64,000 nt of DNA, taken from assembly GCF_002973525.1 (NCBI RefSeq), contig NZ_PVEN01000014.1, positions 124,001 to 188,000 on the forward strand, read 5' to 3'. This document shows, one piece after another, positions 1 through 8,663 of the stretch. Each line of letters opens with the position of its first letter. The first letter of the stretch is position 1. The DNA comes from Paraburkholderia sp. BL21I4N1. Lineage in GTDB: Bacteria; Pseudomonadota; Gammaproteobacteria; Burkholderiales; Burkholderiaceae. The translations under genes and the position numbers were made by a program. The notes beneath the pieces were generated by a model. The model had not been told where the DNA came from and ran no database searches. It worked only from the letters and a program-made list of their open reading frames with translations.

Positions 1-2858
1 TGTCCCGCAGCAATGTCCTGCTCGATCTGATCGACCAGAATCACCGAGTTACGCATGATGATGCCGAACATCGCGATCACGCCGAGCATGGCGACGAAGC
101 CGAACGGCTGACCGAACAGCAGCAGCGTGGCGACCACGCCGATCAGCCCGAGCGGCGCGGTCAGCACCACCATCAGCACGCGCGCGAAGCTCTGCAACTG
201 GATCATCAGCAGCGTCAGCACGGCAATGATCATGATCGGCATCTGCGCGTTGATCGATGTCTGCCCTTTGCCGCTTTCCTCGACCGAGCCGCCGATCTCG
301 ATCCGGTAGCCGACCGGCAGCGTCGCGCGAATGGAACTCAACGCCTTGTCGACCGCATGCGTGACGTCGATGCCTTGCGCGCCCGGCGCCACGTCGGACT
401 GCACGGTGATGGTCGGCTGGCGATCGCGTTCCCAGATCACACCGTATTCGAGATTGTTGCGCAGATGGCCGAGCGTACCGAGCGGCACCGGACCGTTCGG
501 CGTCGGCATGGCCAGTGTGACGAGCTGCGCTGGATCGACGCGTTCCGCTTTCGGCGCGCGCAGATCGACGCTGATCAGCTTGTCGCGTTCGCGATACTGC
601 GTGACGGTGTAGCCGGACAAGGTCATCGCGAGGAAGCTGGAAATGTCGTCGGAGCTCACGCCGAGTTCGCGCGCTTTCTTCTGATCGACTTCGAAGCGCA
701 CCGAGCGTTCGGCCGGCTCGTCCCAATCGAACTGGACGTTGCGGGTGCCACCGTCGGCGCGCAGCGTGGCCGCGACGCGCTCGGCGATCGCGCGAACGGT
801 GGCGATGTCGTCGCCGCTCACGCGAAACTGCACCGGGTAACCGACCGGCGGCCCGTTCTCGAGACGCGACAGGCGCGTGCGGATCGCCGGGAAGTTATTG
901 CGCAATTCCGGTTCGAGCCACTGCGCGAGCTTCTCGCGGTCTTTCACGGATTTCGCGGTGATCACGAACTGCGCGAAATTCGGCGTCTGCAATTGCTGGT
1001 CGAGCGGCAGGTAGAAGCGCGGCGCGCCGCTGCCGACGAAGTCCACCGTATGATCGATTTCAGGCCGGCCCACCAGCACTTTTTCGAGCCGTTGAGCTTC
1101 CCGCAGCGTTGCCTGGAACGAAGCGCCTTCGGGCAGCCGCACGTCGACCAGCAACTCGGGACGGTCGGAGCTCGGGAAGAACTGTTGCGGCACCAGCGTG
1201 AAGCCCGCCATGGCCACCACGAACAGCACCACGGTGATCGCCAGCACGATGAAGCGCCGCTCGATGCACCAGCTGATCCAGCCGCGCAGCCGCGTGTAGA
1301 AGCGTGTGTCGTAGATGTCGTGTTCGTGGTCGTCCGCTTCGTGCGCCTGGCGTTTGCGCTCCGGCAGCATGTGATAGCCGAGCAGCGGAATCAGCACGAC
1401 CGCCGCGAGCCACGACGCGATCAACGCGATCGCCGACACTTCGAAGATGGACCGCGTGTATTCGCCTGTGCTCGACTTGGCGAGCGCGATCGGCAGGAAG
1501 CCGGACACGGTCACGAGCGTGCCGGTCAGCATCGGAAACGCCGTGCTGGTGTACGCATAGGCGGCCGAGCGCGTGCGGTTCCAGCCTTGCTCCAGCTTCA
1601 CCGACATCATTTCGACGGCGATGATCGCGTCGTCGACCAGCAGCCCGAGCGCGAGCACCAGCGTGCCGAGCGACACCTTGTGCAAGCCGATATCGAACAG
1701 ATACATGCACAACGCGGTGACGGCGAGCACGACCGGAATCGAGATCACCACCACCATGCCCGTGCGCACGCCGAGCGACAGCAGGCTGACCACCAGCACG
1801 ATCGCGATTGCTTCGGCCACGGCTTCGAGGAAGTCGTCGACCGATTGCGCGACGGCGTGCGGCATGCTCGACACTTCGACGAGCTGCAGGCCCGTGGGCA
1901 GCGCCTGACGCAACTGGACCATCTGCTTGTCGAGCGCCTTGCCGAGCTGGATCACGTCGCCGCCCGGCTGCATCGTCACGCCGATGCCGAGCACGGCCTT
2001 GCCGCCGGAACGCATCTGCGTGACGACCGGATCGTCGTAGCCGCGTTTGATCGTGGCGATGTCGCCGAGACGGAACGAACGGTTGTTGATGCGGATCAGC
2101 GTGTCGGCGAGTGCGTTGACGTCTTTGAACTGGCCGGTGGGGCGCACGAACACGCGGTCGTCGGTGGTGGTCAGCGTGCCCGCCGCCGAGACGCTGTTCT
2201 GCGAATTGATCGCCTGGCCGAGTTGCTGCGGCGAGATGCCCAGACGCGTGAGTTGCGTGTTGGCGATCTCGATGTAGATGTGCTGATCCGGATCGCCGAA
2301 ATAATCGACCTTACCGACTCCCGGCACCCGCAGCAGCACCGTACGCAACTGGTCCGCGTAGTCGTGCAGTTGCGCGGCGGAGAAGCCGTCGCCTTCGAGC
2401 GTGTAGATGTTGGTGTAGACGTCGCCGAACTCGTCGTTGAAGAACGGGCCTTGAATGCCCGGCGGCAGCGTGGCCGCGATATCGCCGACTTTCTTGCGCA
2501 CCTGATACCAGGTTTCGGGCACGTCCTTGACCGGCGCCGAGTCTTTCATCGAGAAGAACATCAGCGACTCGCCGGGGCGCGAATAGCTGCGCACGAAGTC
2601 GATGGCCGGCGTTTCCTGCAATTTGCGGCCGATGCGGTCCGTCACCTGCTCCTGCACCTGGCGCGCGGTGGCGCCGGGCCAGAAGGTGCGGATCACCATC
2701 ACGCGGAACGTGAAGGGCGGGTCTTCGGATTGCGCGAGCTTTGTATAGGCCAGGATGCCGAAGGCGGTGGCGAGCGCGATCAGGAAAACGACCAGCGCCT
2801 GATGGCGCAGCGCCCATGCGGACAGGTTGAAGCGTCCCTCTTCATGCGGGGTGCTCAT
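1..2858 (-). CDS. RND multidrug efflux permease, partial (3' end beyond left edge)
   Basis: Inner-membrane proton-driven pump of the AcrB/MexF (HAE1) type that works with a periplasmic adaptor and an outer-membrane channel. The reading frame is open from the ATG at 2858 to the left edge, about 952 codons of an expected 1020-1050. The N-terminus is a short cytoplasmic tail and TM1 (WALRHQALVVFLIALATAFG). The TM4 proton-relay pair is present as LLVDDAIIAVE, with Asp409 and Asp410 by my count. The start overlaps the stop of the adaptor gene (ATGA), so the two are translationally coupled. A third gene for the outer-membrane factor may lie to the left, outside the window. The substrate cannot be told from sequence. 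Confidence 0.95.
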   Translation of the reverse strand, partial: MSTPHEEGRFNLSAWALRHQALVVFLIALATAFGILAYTKLAQSEDPPFTFRVMVIRTFWPGATARQVQEQVTDRIGRKLQETPAIDFVRSYSRPGESLMFFSMKDSAPVKDVPETWYQVRKKVGDIAATLPPGIQGPFFNDEFGDVYTNIYTLEGDGFSAAQLHDYADQLRTVLLRVPGVGKVDYFGDPDQHIYIEIANTQLTRLGISPQQLGQAINSQNSVSAAGTLTTTDDRVFVRPTGQFKDVNALADTLIRINNRSFRLGDIATIKRGYDDPVVTQMRSGGKAVLGIGVTMQPGGDVIQLGKALDKQMVQLRQALPTGLQLVEVSSMPHAVAQSVDDFLEAVAEAIAIVLVVSLLSLGVRTGMVVVISIPVVLAVTALCMYLFDIGLHKVSLGTLVLALGLLVDDAIIAVEMMSVKLEQGWNRTRSAAYAYTSTAFPMLTGTLVTVSGFLPIALAKSSTGEYTRSIFEVSAIALIASWLAAVVLIPLLGYHMLPERKRQAHEADDHEHDIYDTRFYTRLRGWISWCIERRFIVLAITVVLFVVAMAGFTLVPQQFFPSSDRPELLVDVRLPEGASFQATLREAQRLEKVLVGRPEIDHTVDFVGSGAPRFYLPLDQQLQTPNFAQFVITAKSVKDREKLAQWLEPELRNNFPAIRTRLSRLENGPPVGYPVQFRVSGDDIATVRAIAERVAATLRADGGTRNVQFDWDEPAERSVRFEVDQKKARELGVSSDDISSFLAMTLSGYTVTQYRERDKLISVDLRAPKAERVDPAQLVTLAMPTPNGPVPLGTLGHLRNNLEYGVIWERDRQPTITVQSDVAPGAQGIDVTHAVDKALSSIRATLPVGYRIEIGGSVEESGKGQTSINAQMPIMIIAVLTLLMIQLQSFARVLMVVLTAPLGLIGVVATLLLFGQPFGFVAMLGVIAMFGIIMRNSVILVDQIEQDIAAG

Positions 2859-4036
2859 GAAGCGAAGTCCTCGGGATGCAGCGGCGCAACCACCCGGACT
2901 TTCTCGCCGGCGGTGACGGTGTGCACGCCTTGCAGCACGACGCGCTCGCCGTCCTTGAGCCCCTGGCCGATCACGATAGTGCGCTCGTTGTAGCGCGTGA
3001 CCGTGACGCGGCGCAGTTCCAGCGCGTTGTCCGCGGCGCGTACGATCCACACGGCCGGTTGCGTGCCGTCGTGGAACAACGCCGTAGCGGCAACGGTGAA
3101 GGCGCCGCCGTTCTGATTCGCGTTGCCGTTGGCCGGCGCGGCGAGCGCGATATCTGCGGTCATGCCGAGGCGCACGTCCGGGCCGGGATTGTCGAGCGTG
3201 AGTTTGGCGCGATAGGTGCGGCTGTGCGGATCGGCGGCGGGCGACAGTTCGCGCACGCGTGCGCTGAACTTGCGGCCCGGCAGCGCGGCCAGCGTGACGC
3301 TCGCGGTTTGGCCGACCGACAGCGCGGCCAGCGCGCTTTCCGGCACGTCGCAGACCACGTCGATGTCGCCGCTCCACGCGAGGTTGTAGACGGCCTGACC
3401 GGCGGACACGTTCTGGCCGGTGTCGGCCTGCTCGGCGGTAATCACGCCGGCGTGATCCGCGGCGAGCGTGGTGTACTGCAACTGATCTTTCGACAACGCG
3501 GCCTGCTGCGCGGCCTGATCGCGCTGCGCGGCCGCCGAAGCGTAAGCATTGGTGGTCTGTTCGAGCTGGGCGGGGGCGATCAGATTTTCTTTCGCCTGCG
3601 CCTGATCGCGATCGAGCTGCTGCTTCGCGTAGACAAGGCTGTGCTCCGCGGCGGCCAGTTGAGCCTGCGCGCTGGCGGCATTCTTCTGCTGATCGGCCGG
3701 GTCGAGACGGGCGACGATCTGACCGTTCTTCACGACGTCGCCGAGCCGCACCAGCCGCTCGACGATCTTGCCGCTCACCCGAAACGATAGCGGCGTCGAA
3801 TAGCGCGCCTGAACTTCGCCGGGCAGCGAGGCCGCCTGTTGGGCATTGCCGTCGGCATGCACCGCCACGGCAACCACCGGACGCGGCGTGTTCTCCGCCA
3901 CTTCTTTCTTCGAGCACGCCGTCAGTGCGACGACGCCGGCAAGGCTTAGCGCGAGCACGGCGCGCCGCGCGCGCCGACCATGCCGATGAGACTGCTGGCG
4001 CATCGCTGACGATGCGGGAGGACCGGGACGCTTCAC
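2855..4036 (-). CDS. RND efflux periplasmic adaptor lipoprotein (membrane fusion protein)
   Basis: Links the RND pump to the outer-membrane channel. At 393 aa it has the HlyD/AcrA layout: a lipoprotein signal with lipobox LTAC, a barrel-sandwich half (VVKNGQIVARLD), a helical hairpin rich in Ala and Gln, the second half (ITAEQADTGQNVSAGQAV), then beta-barrel and membrane-proximal domains. I chose the GTG at 4036 because GGAG lies five bases upstream. An ATG at 4003 would give a shorter leader but has no clear ribosome site. The reading frame also stays open further upstream. The gene is first in the operon and overlaps the permease start by four bases. Regulation is probably by the divergent TetR gene through the dyad at 4153-4180. 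Confidence 0.93.
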   Translation of the reverse strand: MKRPGPPASSAMRQQSHRHGRRARRAVLALSLAGVVALTACSKKEVAENTPRPVVAVAVHADGNAQQAASLPGEVQARYSTPLSFRVSGKIVERLVRLGDVVKNGQIVARLDPADQQKNAASAQAQLAAAEHSLVYAKQQLDRDQAQAKENLIAPAQLEQTTNAYASAAAQRDQAAQQAALSKDQLQYTTLAADHAGVITAEQADTGQNVSAGQAVYNLAWSGDIDVVCDVPESALAALSVGQTASVTLAALPGRKFSARVRELSPAADPHSRTYRAKLTLDNPGPDVRLGMTADIALAAPANGNANQNGGAFTVAATALFHDGTQPAVWIVRAADNALELRRVTVTRYNERTIVIGQGLKDGERVVLQGVHTVTAGEKVRVVAPLHPEDFAS

Positions 4037-4152
4037 AATTACTCCAACAGGAGACAGCGTACGAACACGGCAAGCCGCAGCGGCCCGCCAGCGATAACGT
4101 GTATGCCGATCCATGCAACCGGCATACGTAGTTGACTTCGAATGAATCCGTG

Positions 4153-4180
4153 CATTCTAATACACACCTGTATTTGAATG
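4153..4180. promoter_or_regulatory. 28-bp dyad, likely TetR operator
   Basis: Two 12-base arms, CATTCTAATACA and TGTATTTGAATG, are separated by CACC and match at all but one position. The dyad sits between the divergent efflux operon and the TetR gene. Size and symmetry fit a TetR-family operator of the AcrR kind. A possible -35 box TTGACT lies just upstream at 4132-4137. Binding is inferred. Confidence 0.75.
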
Positions 4181-4222
4181 TGATGCTGAATTGGAAATCT
4201 TTTCAGTGCTAGACTTCCGCCC

Positions 4223-4840
4223 ATGAAAAGGCAAAGACTCACTCGCGAGCAGAGCAAAGACCAGACGCGCCTGCGTCTGCTCGATGCCGCGCAAGCAATT
4301 TTTATGAAGAAAGGTTTTGTCGCGGCGAGCGTCGAAGACATCGCGGCGGCGGCGGGCTACACACGTGGCGCGTTCTATTCGAACTTTCGCGGCAAGAACG
4401 AGCTGTTTCTCGAACTGTTGAGGCGCGATCACGAAGCCATGCAGGGCGGGCTACAGGCAATCTTCGCGAGCGCGGCGTCGCGTGAGGAAATGGAGGCGCG
4501 CGTGCTGCGCTACTACAGCACGCTACATTGCGAGAACAAGTGTTTTCTGCTGTGGGCGGAGGCCAAGTTACTGGCGGTGCGCGACGGCCGTTTCCGGATC
4601 CGCTTCAACGCGTTCATGCACGAGAAGCTGGAACAACTGGGCGCGTATATTCGCGAATTCTCGGCGCGAGTCGGCACGCCGATGCTGATGACGCCTGAAA
4701 CGCTGGCAATCGGTTTGATGGGTTTGTGCGACGGCGTGCAGTTCTTCTACACGATCGATCCGCAAAACGTGCCGACGGAGCTGGCTGAGAAGGTGCTGGC
4801 GGGATTCTTCGCGCGCGTGGTGTTCGGCCGCGACGCGTAA
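4223..4840 (+). CDS. TetR/AcrR family transcriptional regulator
   Basis: A 205-aa probable repressor of the divergent RND efflux operon. The N-terminal helix-turn-helix is clear: LLDAAQAIFMKKGF, then SVEDIAAAAGYTRGAFYSNF, followed by the family-typical KNELFLELL. The C-terminal part is the variable ligand-binding and dimer domain, with Trp and Phe clusters that could line a hydrophobic pocket. The ATG is followed at once by a basic stretch typical of the family. It faces the pump genes across 186 bp holding a 28-bp dyad, the usual layout of a local efflux repressor. The inducer is unknown. Confidence 0.93.
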   Translation: MKRQRLTREQSKDQTRLRLLDAAQAIFMKKGFVAASVEDIAAAAGYTRGAFYSNFRGKNELFLELLRRDHEAMQGGLQAIFASAASREEMEARVLRYYSTLHCENKCFLLWAEAKLLAVRDGRFRIRFNAFMHEKLEQLGAYIREFSARVGTPMLMTPETLAIGLMGLCDGVQFFYTIDPQNVPTELAEKVLAGFFARVVFGRDA

Positions 4841-4944
4841 TTAACGGCGCGCGGCGATCGGCCAGCTACGAGAGCGTGCGCCGGCGTACGGCGAGGGCGC
4901 GCAGCGTGCGAGGGCAGTCGGGCGACGTGGCCGCCGCCCGCTAA

Positions 4945-5157
4945 TTAGTTGGTCGGGAATTGCGCACAGGCGTCGGCAACCGGCGACGAGCAGGCGAACG
5001 AATACTGCCCGCTGTAGCGCAGGGCTTCTTCGCCAACGTGTAAAACGACCTTGATATCCGGGCAGCGCTCATAAGCGATAAAGGCCGAACAGGCCGCCGC
5101 GGACCAGCAAACCAGCGAAAACGCGATTTTTTCCAGAAGCTGAAAACGATGTGTCAT
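4945..5157 (-). CDS. Small hypothetical membrane or secreted protein
   Basis: A 70-aa protein with one hydrophobic segment near the N-terminus (IAFSLVCWSAAACSAFIAY) followed by a short polar domain with several Cys. The ATG at 5157 has AGGAAA about 11 bases upstream. The frame is open further upstream but without a better start. I recognise no family. The hydrophobic segment could be an uncleaved anchor or a signal peptide with cleavage near AACSA. It is divergent from the LysR gene at 5419. Confidence 0.55.
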   Translation of the reverse strand: MTHRFQLLEKIAFSLVCWSAAACSAFIAYERCPDIKVVLHVGEEALRYSGQYSFACSSPVADACAQFPTN

Positions 5158-5418
5158 AGCGATTAATTTCCTTTCGGGCGCTATGTTACCAGCATATAAG
5201 GGTTTATACCTACTCAAAATCCGCAATAAAAGCTCGCAAAAGTGACGGGCGGCGCTGCGTCAACCTGACCGGATTGTCATGTTCGAGTCAGGGTTGGGAC
5301 ATGATCGGATCGATACAATCGGAAACGTTGGGCAAACCCGCGCGCGCCTGGTCGCCCGGGTCGACACAGGCGGCCAGAGGTGGCGCCGGCCCGGCTTTAC
5401 CGAGGCAGGAGTCGTCCC

Positions 5419-6477
5419 ATGAATCAATTGCAATCCATGCGCGTGTTCGTCAAAGTCGCCGATCTCGGCAGTTTCGTCGGCGCGGCCGGCGCGCTGGATC
5501 TGTCCACCGCGGTCGTCACGCGTCACGTGGCCGATCTGGAGGCGCGCCTGGGCACGCGGCTGCTCAATCGCACCACTCGGCGTCTGTCGCTAACCGAGTC
5601 GGGCAGCACGTATCTGGAGCGCGTGCGGCATATTCTCGACGACCTCGAAGGCGTCGAGCAGATGGTGGTGGCGCGCAATCACGAACCGGTCGGCACCTTG
5701 CGCATCGTGGCGCCGGTGGTGTTCGGGCTGCATAGTCTTGCGCCCGTGGTGCAGTCGTACGCGGCGCGCTATCCGGATGTGATGCCGGACGTCACGCTGG
5801 CGGATCGCCAGGTGGATCTGGTCGAGGAGGGTTACGACGTCGGCATCATGGTCACGCGGCATATGCGCAGCGCGAGCATCGTCACGCGGCGGCTGACCAC
5901 CGGCTATATGACGGTCTGCGCGACGCCCGCCTATCTGGCGCAGCACGGCACGCCGACGCGCCCCGAGCATCTGCTCGAGCATCCCTGTCTGAGCCGGCCG
6001 TCCGAGCAGGGCGGCGACGAGCGGGTGTTCACCGGTCCGGAGGGCGAGGTCCGCGTGCGGCCCAGCAATGCGATCGCCGCGAACAACACCGAGATGCTCA
6101 GGCAGTTCGCGCTGCTGGGCATGGGCGTCGCGATTCTGCCGAGTTATCTGATCGGCCGCGATCTGGCGTCCGGGCGGCTCGTGCCGTTGCTCGGCGACTA
6201 CCGGTTGCCGCAGATTGAAATCACGATTGCGTATCCGAGCCGGTTGCACTTGCCGGCTAAGGTGCGAACCTTTATCGATCATCTGGTCGAGTATTTCCAG
6301 CCGGGCCAGGCGTCGCCGCGCGACCGGTCGGCCGCGGCGTTTGCATTCGGGGTAACCGCGCTGGATCCCGCGCACGATCTGCCGGACGCGGATTTGCACG
6401 GCGAAGCGGTGCGTTCGGTGCGTACTGCCGCGCGAACGCGGAGTGCGGCGCCGGTGTCGGCTTCGTCGCCGATCTGA
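5419..6477 (+). CDS. LysR family transcriptional regulator with C-terminal extension
   Basis: A 352-aa LTTR. The N-terminal winged helix reads MRVFVKVADLGSFVGAAGAL and then VTRHVADLEARLGTRLLNRT. The substrate-binding domain follows from about residue 90 and has the DVGIMVTRHM and LGMGVAILPSY signatures of the AaeR/CrgA-like subgroup. The ATG at 5419 is preceded by AGGAG at good spacing. The protein is about 50 residues longer than usual: after HLVEYFQPGQ it continues with an Ala/Arg-rich, probably disordered tail. No obvious target lies next to it except the divergent small ORF at 4945-5157. Confidence 0.9.
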   Translation: MNQLQSMRVFVKVADLGSFVGAAGALDLSTAVVTRHVADLEARLGTRLLNRTTRRLSLTESGSTYLERVRHILDDLEGVEQMVVARNHEPVGTLRIVAPVVFGLHSLAPVVQSYAARYPDVMPDVTLADRQVDLVEEGYDVGIMVTRHMRSASIVTRRLTTGYMTVCATPAYLAQHGTPTRPEHLLEHPCLSRPSEQGGDERVFTGPEGEVRVRPSNAIAANNTEMLRQFALLGMGVAILPSYLIGRDLASGRLVPLLGDYRLPQIEITIAYPSRLHLPAKVRTFIDHLVEYFQPGQASPRDRSAAAFAFGVTALDPAHDLPDADLHGEAVRSVRTAARTRSAAPVSASSPI

Positions 6478-6547
6478 TTGGAAAAGGGGCGTTGGTGAAG
6501 GGCATTGCGTGACGCTCGCGTGCCGGCGCCCCTTTTTTTGTCGATAT

Positions 6548-7996
6548 TCACGCGCCGTATTTCTTCTTCAGATAGTCGATAAGGTGGAAACCCAGAATCC
6601 CGCCAGCCACGTTGACCTTCGACCAGTTCCAGAATTCCAGTTGCCCCTTGAGTTGTCGATCGCGGAAATAGCCGGCAACGTCATTGTCGAATTCGTTCTG
6701 AAGCCGTGACCTTTCCTTTATAACACCCTGCATGCTGTTGTCGCCGTTTCCGAAACGATATAGTGCGTCCTCGTAAAACGTTTTTCTGGCCTCGATATAT
6801 TGAATGGTTTCGTCGTTTTTCCTGTAAGGCATGATTCTAGTGACCAGGTTTCCTTCGCCCGAGAAAGGCAACTTGAGCGATATTTTTTTCAGGGACTTGA
6901 GCGAGCGGCCGTCCAGTTTGAAGATTGGACTGTCGTCATTAAGTGCCTCGCGTTGCAGGATATACACGTCCCGTTTGAAGTCCTGACGGGCAGTCAGTTC
7001 GTTTCTATACGTGTTCGAAGTAATCTGGGGAATTGATTTGGCAGGGTCCAGAAGCGTTTCATGAAATTTCGAATTGAACAGAACCAGATCCATGGTCTGA
7101 TCGTCGATGTAATTCATGAGATTGGTTTTTTGATTTTTTATCAGCGCTTGCCAGATGTTGGAAAGATTTTTGCCTTTGGTTTCTTCGGTGCCCCACACTT
7201 CCTGCCATCGTTTCATGAAGGGTGAATTTCTTTCGTTAGAAAGTGGGCCGAGGGTCGAGTTTTTATTTTCTCCAAAATAAGGTTCCTTCGTGCCCATATT
7301 GAGCCATGCCGGATTCCTGTCCATTTTCAAATGCCCGAGCTGACTATTGGCTTCGTCGATGGAGTTGAATTTTGAGTAAAACAATAATTCGCGATTGCTT
7401 GGCGGCGGTGGCAGTGGCAGATCCTGCCCTCTGGCTCGGCGCAAGGCATTCCTCCTGACGAAGGGCCGCGGAGTAGATTCGTTGTCAAAGTGTCCATCGC
7501 CTTCGAGGGGCGATGCCAATTTCGATCGACCTGGATTGGAATAACCTGACGTCGTCGCGACAGGTTGCGCATCGGCGAAGTCTGACCGCGTTCCCGCCGG
7601 CATAGAGGCGGATCCCTGATTGCCGTGTGCCGGCCGCTTTGAATAACGGGCCTGACCTGTTTGCGGACTGAGGCTCGCGTGGCCATCCGGCGACGGGACC
7701 GGTTCATTTGCTTTTTTCGGCGATCGCGGCGGCCGGGTTGGGCTCAGCGGATAACTTGGTTGCCCTTCGACTCGTTGCGGCGGATTAAAGAACGAATCGG
7801 CACCGAACCGTGCTGTCGAGTCAAACGCGCATTCAGGCATGTAAATGTGCGGCTGACTATCTGACGGCATGTCTCGTCGATCTGGCTGTAGCGTGGTAAT
7901 CGCGTCGCCATGCCTGGCCGGGACGGCTTCCGAAACTAAAGGCGAGGGGTCTTGCAAACGTTGCTGCGGCTGATCCTGGTTAGTCGCGATTTTCAT
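6548..7996 (-). CDS. AT-rich orphan protein with disordered Pro-rich N-terminus; unknown function
   Basis: A 482-aa protein I do not recognise. Residues 1 to about 190 are polar and rich in Pro, Ser, Gln and Gly (for example SPTRPPRSPKKANEPVPSPD) and look disordered. From about residue 195 (PPPPSNRELLFYSKFNS) a folded, mainly helical domain follows with many Lys, Asn and Phe, ending LIDYLKKKYGA. There is no signal peptide or membrane segment. AAGGAG sits seven bases before the chosen ATG. The folded half is visibly richer in A+T than its neighbours (about 6700-7380), which suggests acquisition from another source. The layout resembles type III secretion effectors, but I see no secretion genes or HrpB-type box nearby, so that remains a guess. 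Confidence 0.75.
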   Translation of the reverse strand: MKIATNQDQPQQRLQDPSPLVSEAVPARHGDAITTLQPDRRDMPSDSQPHIYMPECAFDSTARFGADSFFNPPQRVEGQPSYPLSPTRPPRSPKKANEPVPSPDGHASLSPQTGQARYSKRPAHGNQGSASMPAGTRSDFADAQPVATTSGYSNPGRSKLASPLEGDGHFDNESTPRPFVRRNALRRARGQDLPLPPPPSNRELLFYSKFNSIDEANSQLGHLKMDRNPAWLNMGTKEPYFGENKNSTLGPLSNERNSPFMKRWQEVWGTEETKGKNLSNIWQALIKNQKTNLMNYIDDQTMDLVLFNSKFHETLLDPAKSIPQITSNTYRNELTARQDFKRDVYILQREALNDDSPIFKLDGRSLKSLKKISLKLPFSGEGNLVTRIMPYRKNDETIQYIEARKTFYEDALYRFGNGDNSMQGVIKERSRLQNEFDNDVAGYFRDRQLKGQLEFWNWSKVNVAGGILGFHLIDYLKKKYGA

Positions 7997-8127
7997 AGCT
8001 CCACTCCTTGGGCAGTAATGAGCCGTGCCGGCATCGGCAGGAGTGTTCAGTATTCGGGGAAATATCCTCGCCAGGTGGTACATAGGTGCGCCTGAGCGAC
8101 GGCCGGCGCATCCACGTTTTTCAATGG

Positions 8128-8517
8128 CTAGATCCACACGTCGTTTTCGGCGGTGCGGTCGCTGGTTTCGTCGCCGGTATTTTTCACGCCGCGCGGCTCG
8201 ATCAGCATCATCTTGACCTCGCGTTCGGCGGACGGCTTATGCTCGACGCCCTTGGGCACCACGAACATTTCCCCGGCTGAGACCAGCACGAAACCGTCAC
8301 GCATGTCGATCCGCAACTGGCCGTCGAGCACGATAAACGTCTCGTCGGTATCGGCGTGGTCGTGCCAGATGAATTCACCTTCGATCCGTACCACCTTGAA
8401 CTGGTAGTCGTTCATTTCCGCGACCACGCGCGGCTGCCAATGATCGTGAATACGGGCCAGTTTGTCGGCGAAATTGATGGGCTGGTAGCTCGCTTGGGTC
8501 GTTTGATCGTTTGACAT
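8128..8517 (-). CDS. Cupin domain protein
   Basis: A 129-aa single-domain beta-barrel protein. The first cupin motif is visible as WHDHADTDETFIVLDG (His, His and Glu metal ligands) and the second as GEMFVVPKGVEHKP (His ligand). Such small cupins bind a divalent metal or a small ligand and may be isomerases, dioxygenases or sensors; which one cannot be told. GGAGG lies just upstream of the ATG at 8517, and the longer open frame upstream overlaps the AraC gene and is not needed. It follows the AraC gene on the same strand after 146 bp and may share its regulation. Confidence 0.88.
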   Translation of the reverse strand: MSNDQTTQASYQPINFADKLARIHDHWQPRVVAEMNDYQFKVVRIEGEFIWHDHADTDETFIVLDGQLRIDMRDGFVLVSAGEMFVVPKGVEHKPSAEREVKMMLIEPRGVKNTGDETSDRTAENDVWI

Positions 8518-8663
8518 GGAAGGTGCCTCCTGAGCACGATGGGTCAGGCCGGAGCATAGTGCTCGACCCCGCTCAGGGTCTTGCACGTTTGTGCGCGTGC
8601 AGGTGGCGCGATGCGCGAGGGGTTGGGCTTTCCTGCCGGGAGGTCCGCGAATGCCGCCTTCGT

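Noticed and set aside
43..726. Other long antisense frames in the first kilobase
   Set aside because: They read through the permease gene in wrong frames with Arg/Ala-rich products.
357..2993. 878-codon open frame on the plus strand across the RND permease gene
   Set aside because: It is antisense to a clear efflux pump and its product is an Arg/His/Asp-rich low-complexity chain. Such long shadow frames are normal in GC-rich genomes.
7997..8127. HrpB/PIP-type box upstream of the AT-rich orphan gene
   Set aside because: I looked for TTCG-N16-TTCG and related boxes on the right strand and found none, so there is no promoter evidence for type III control.
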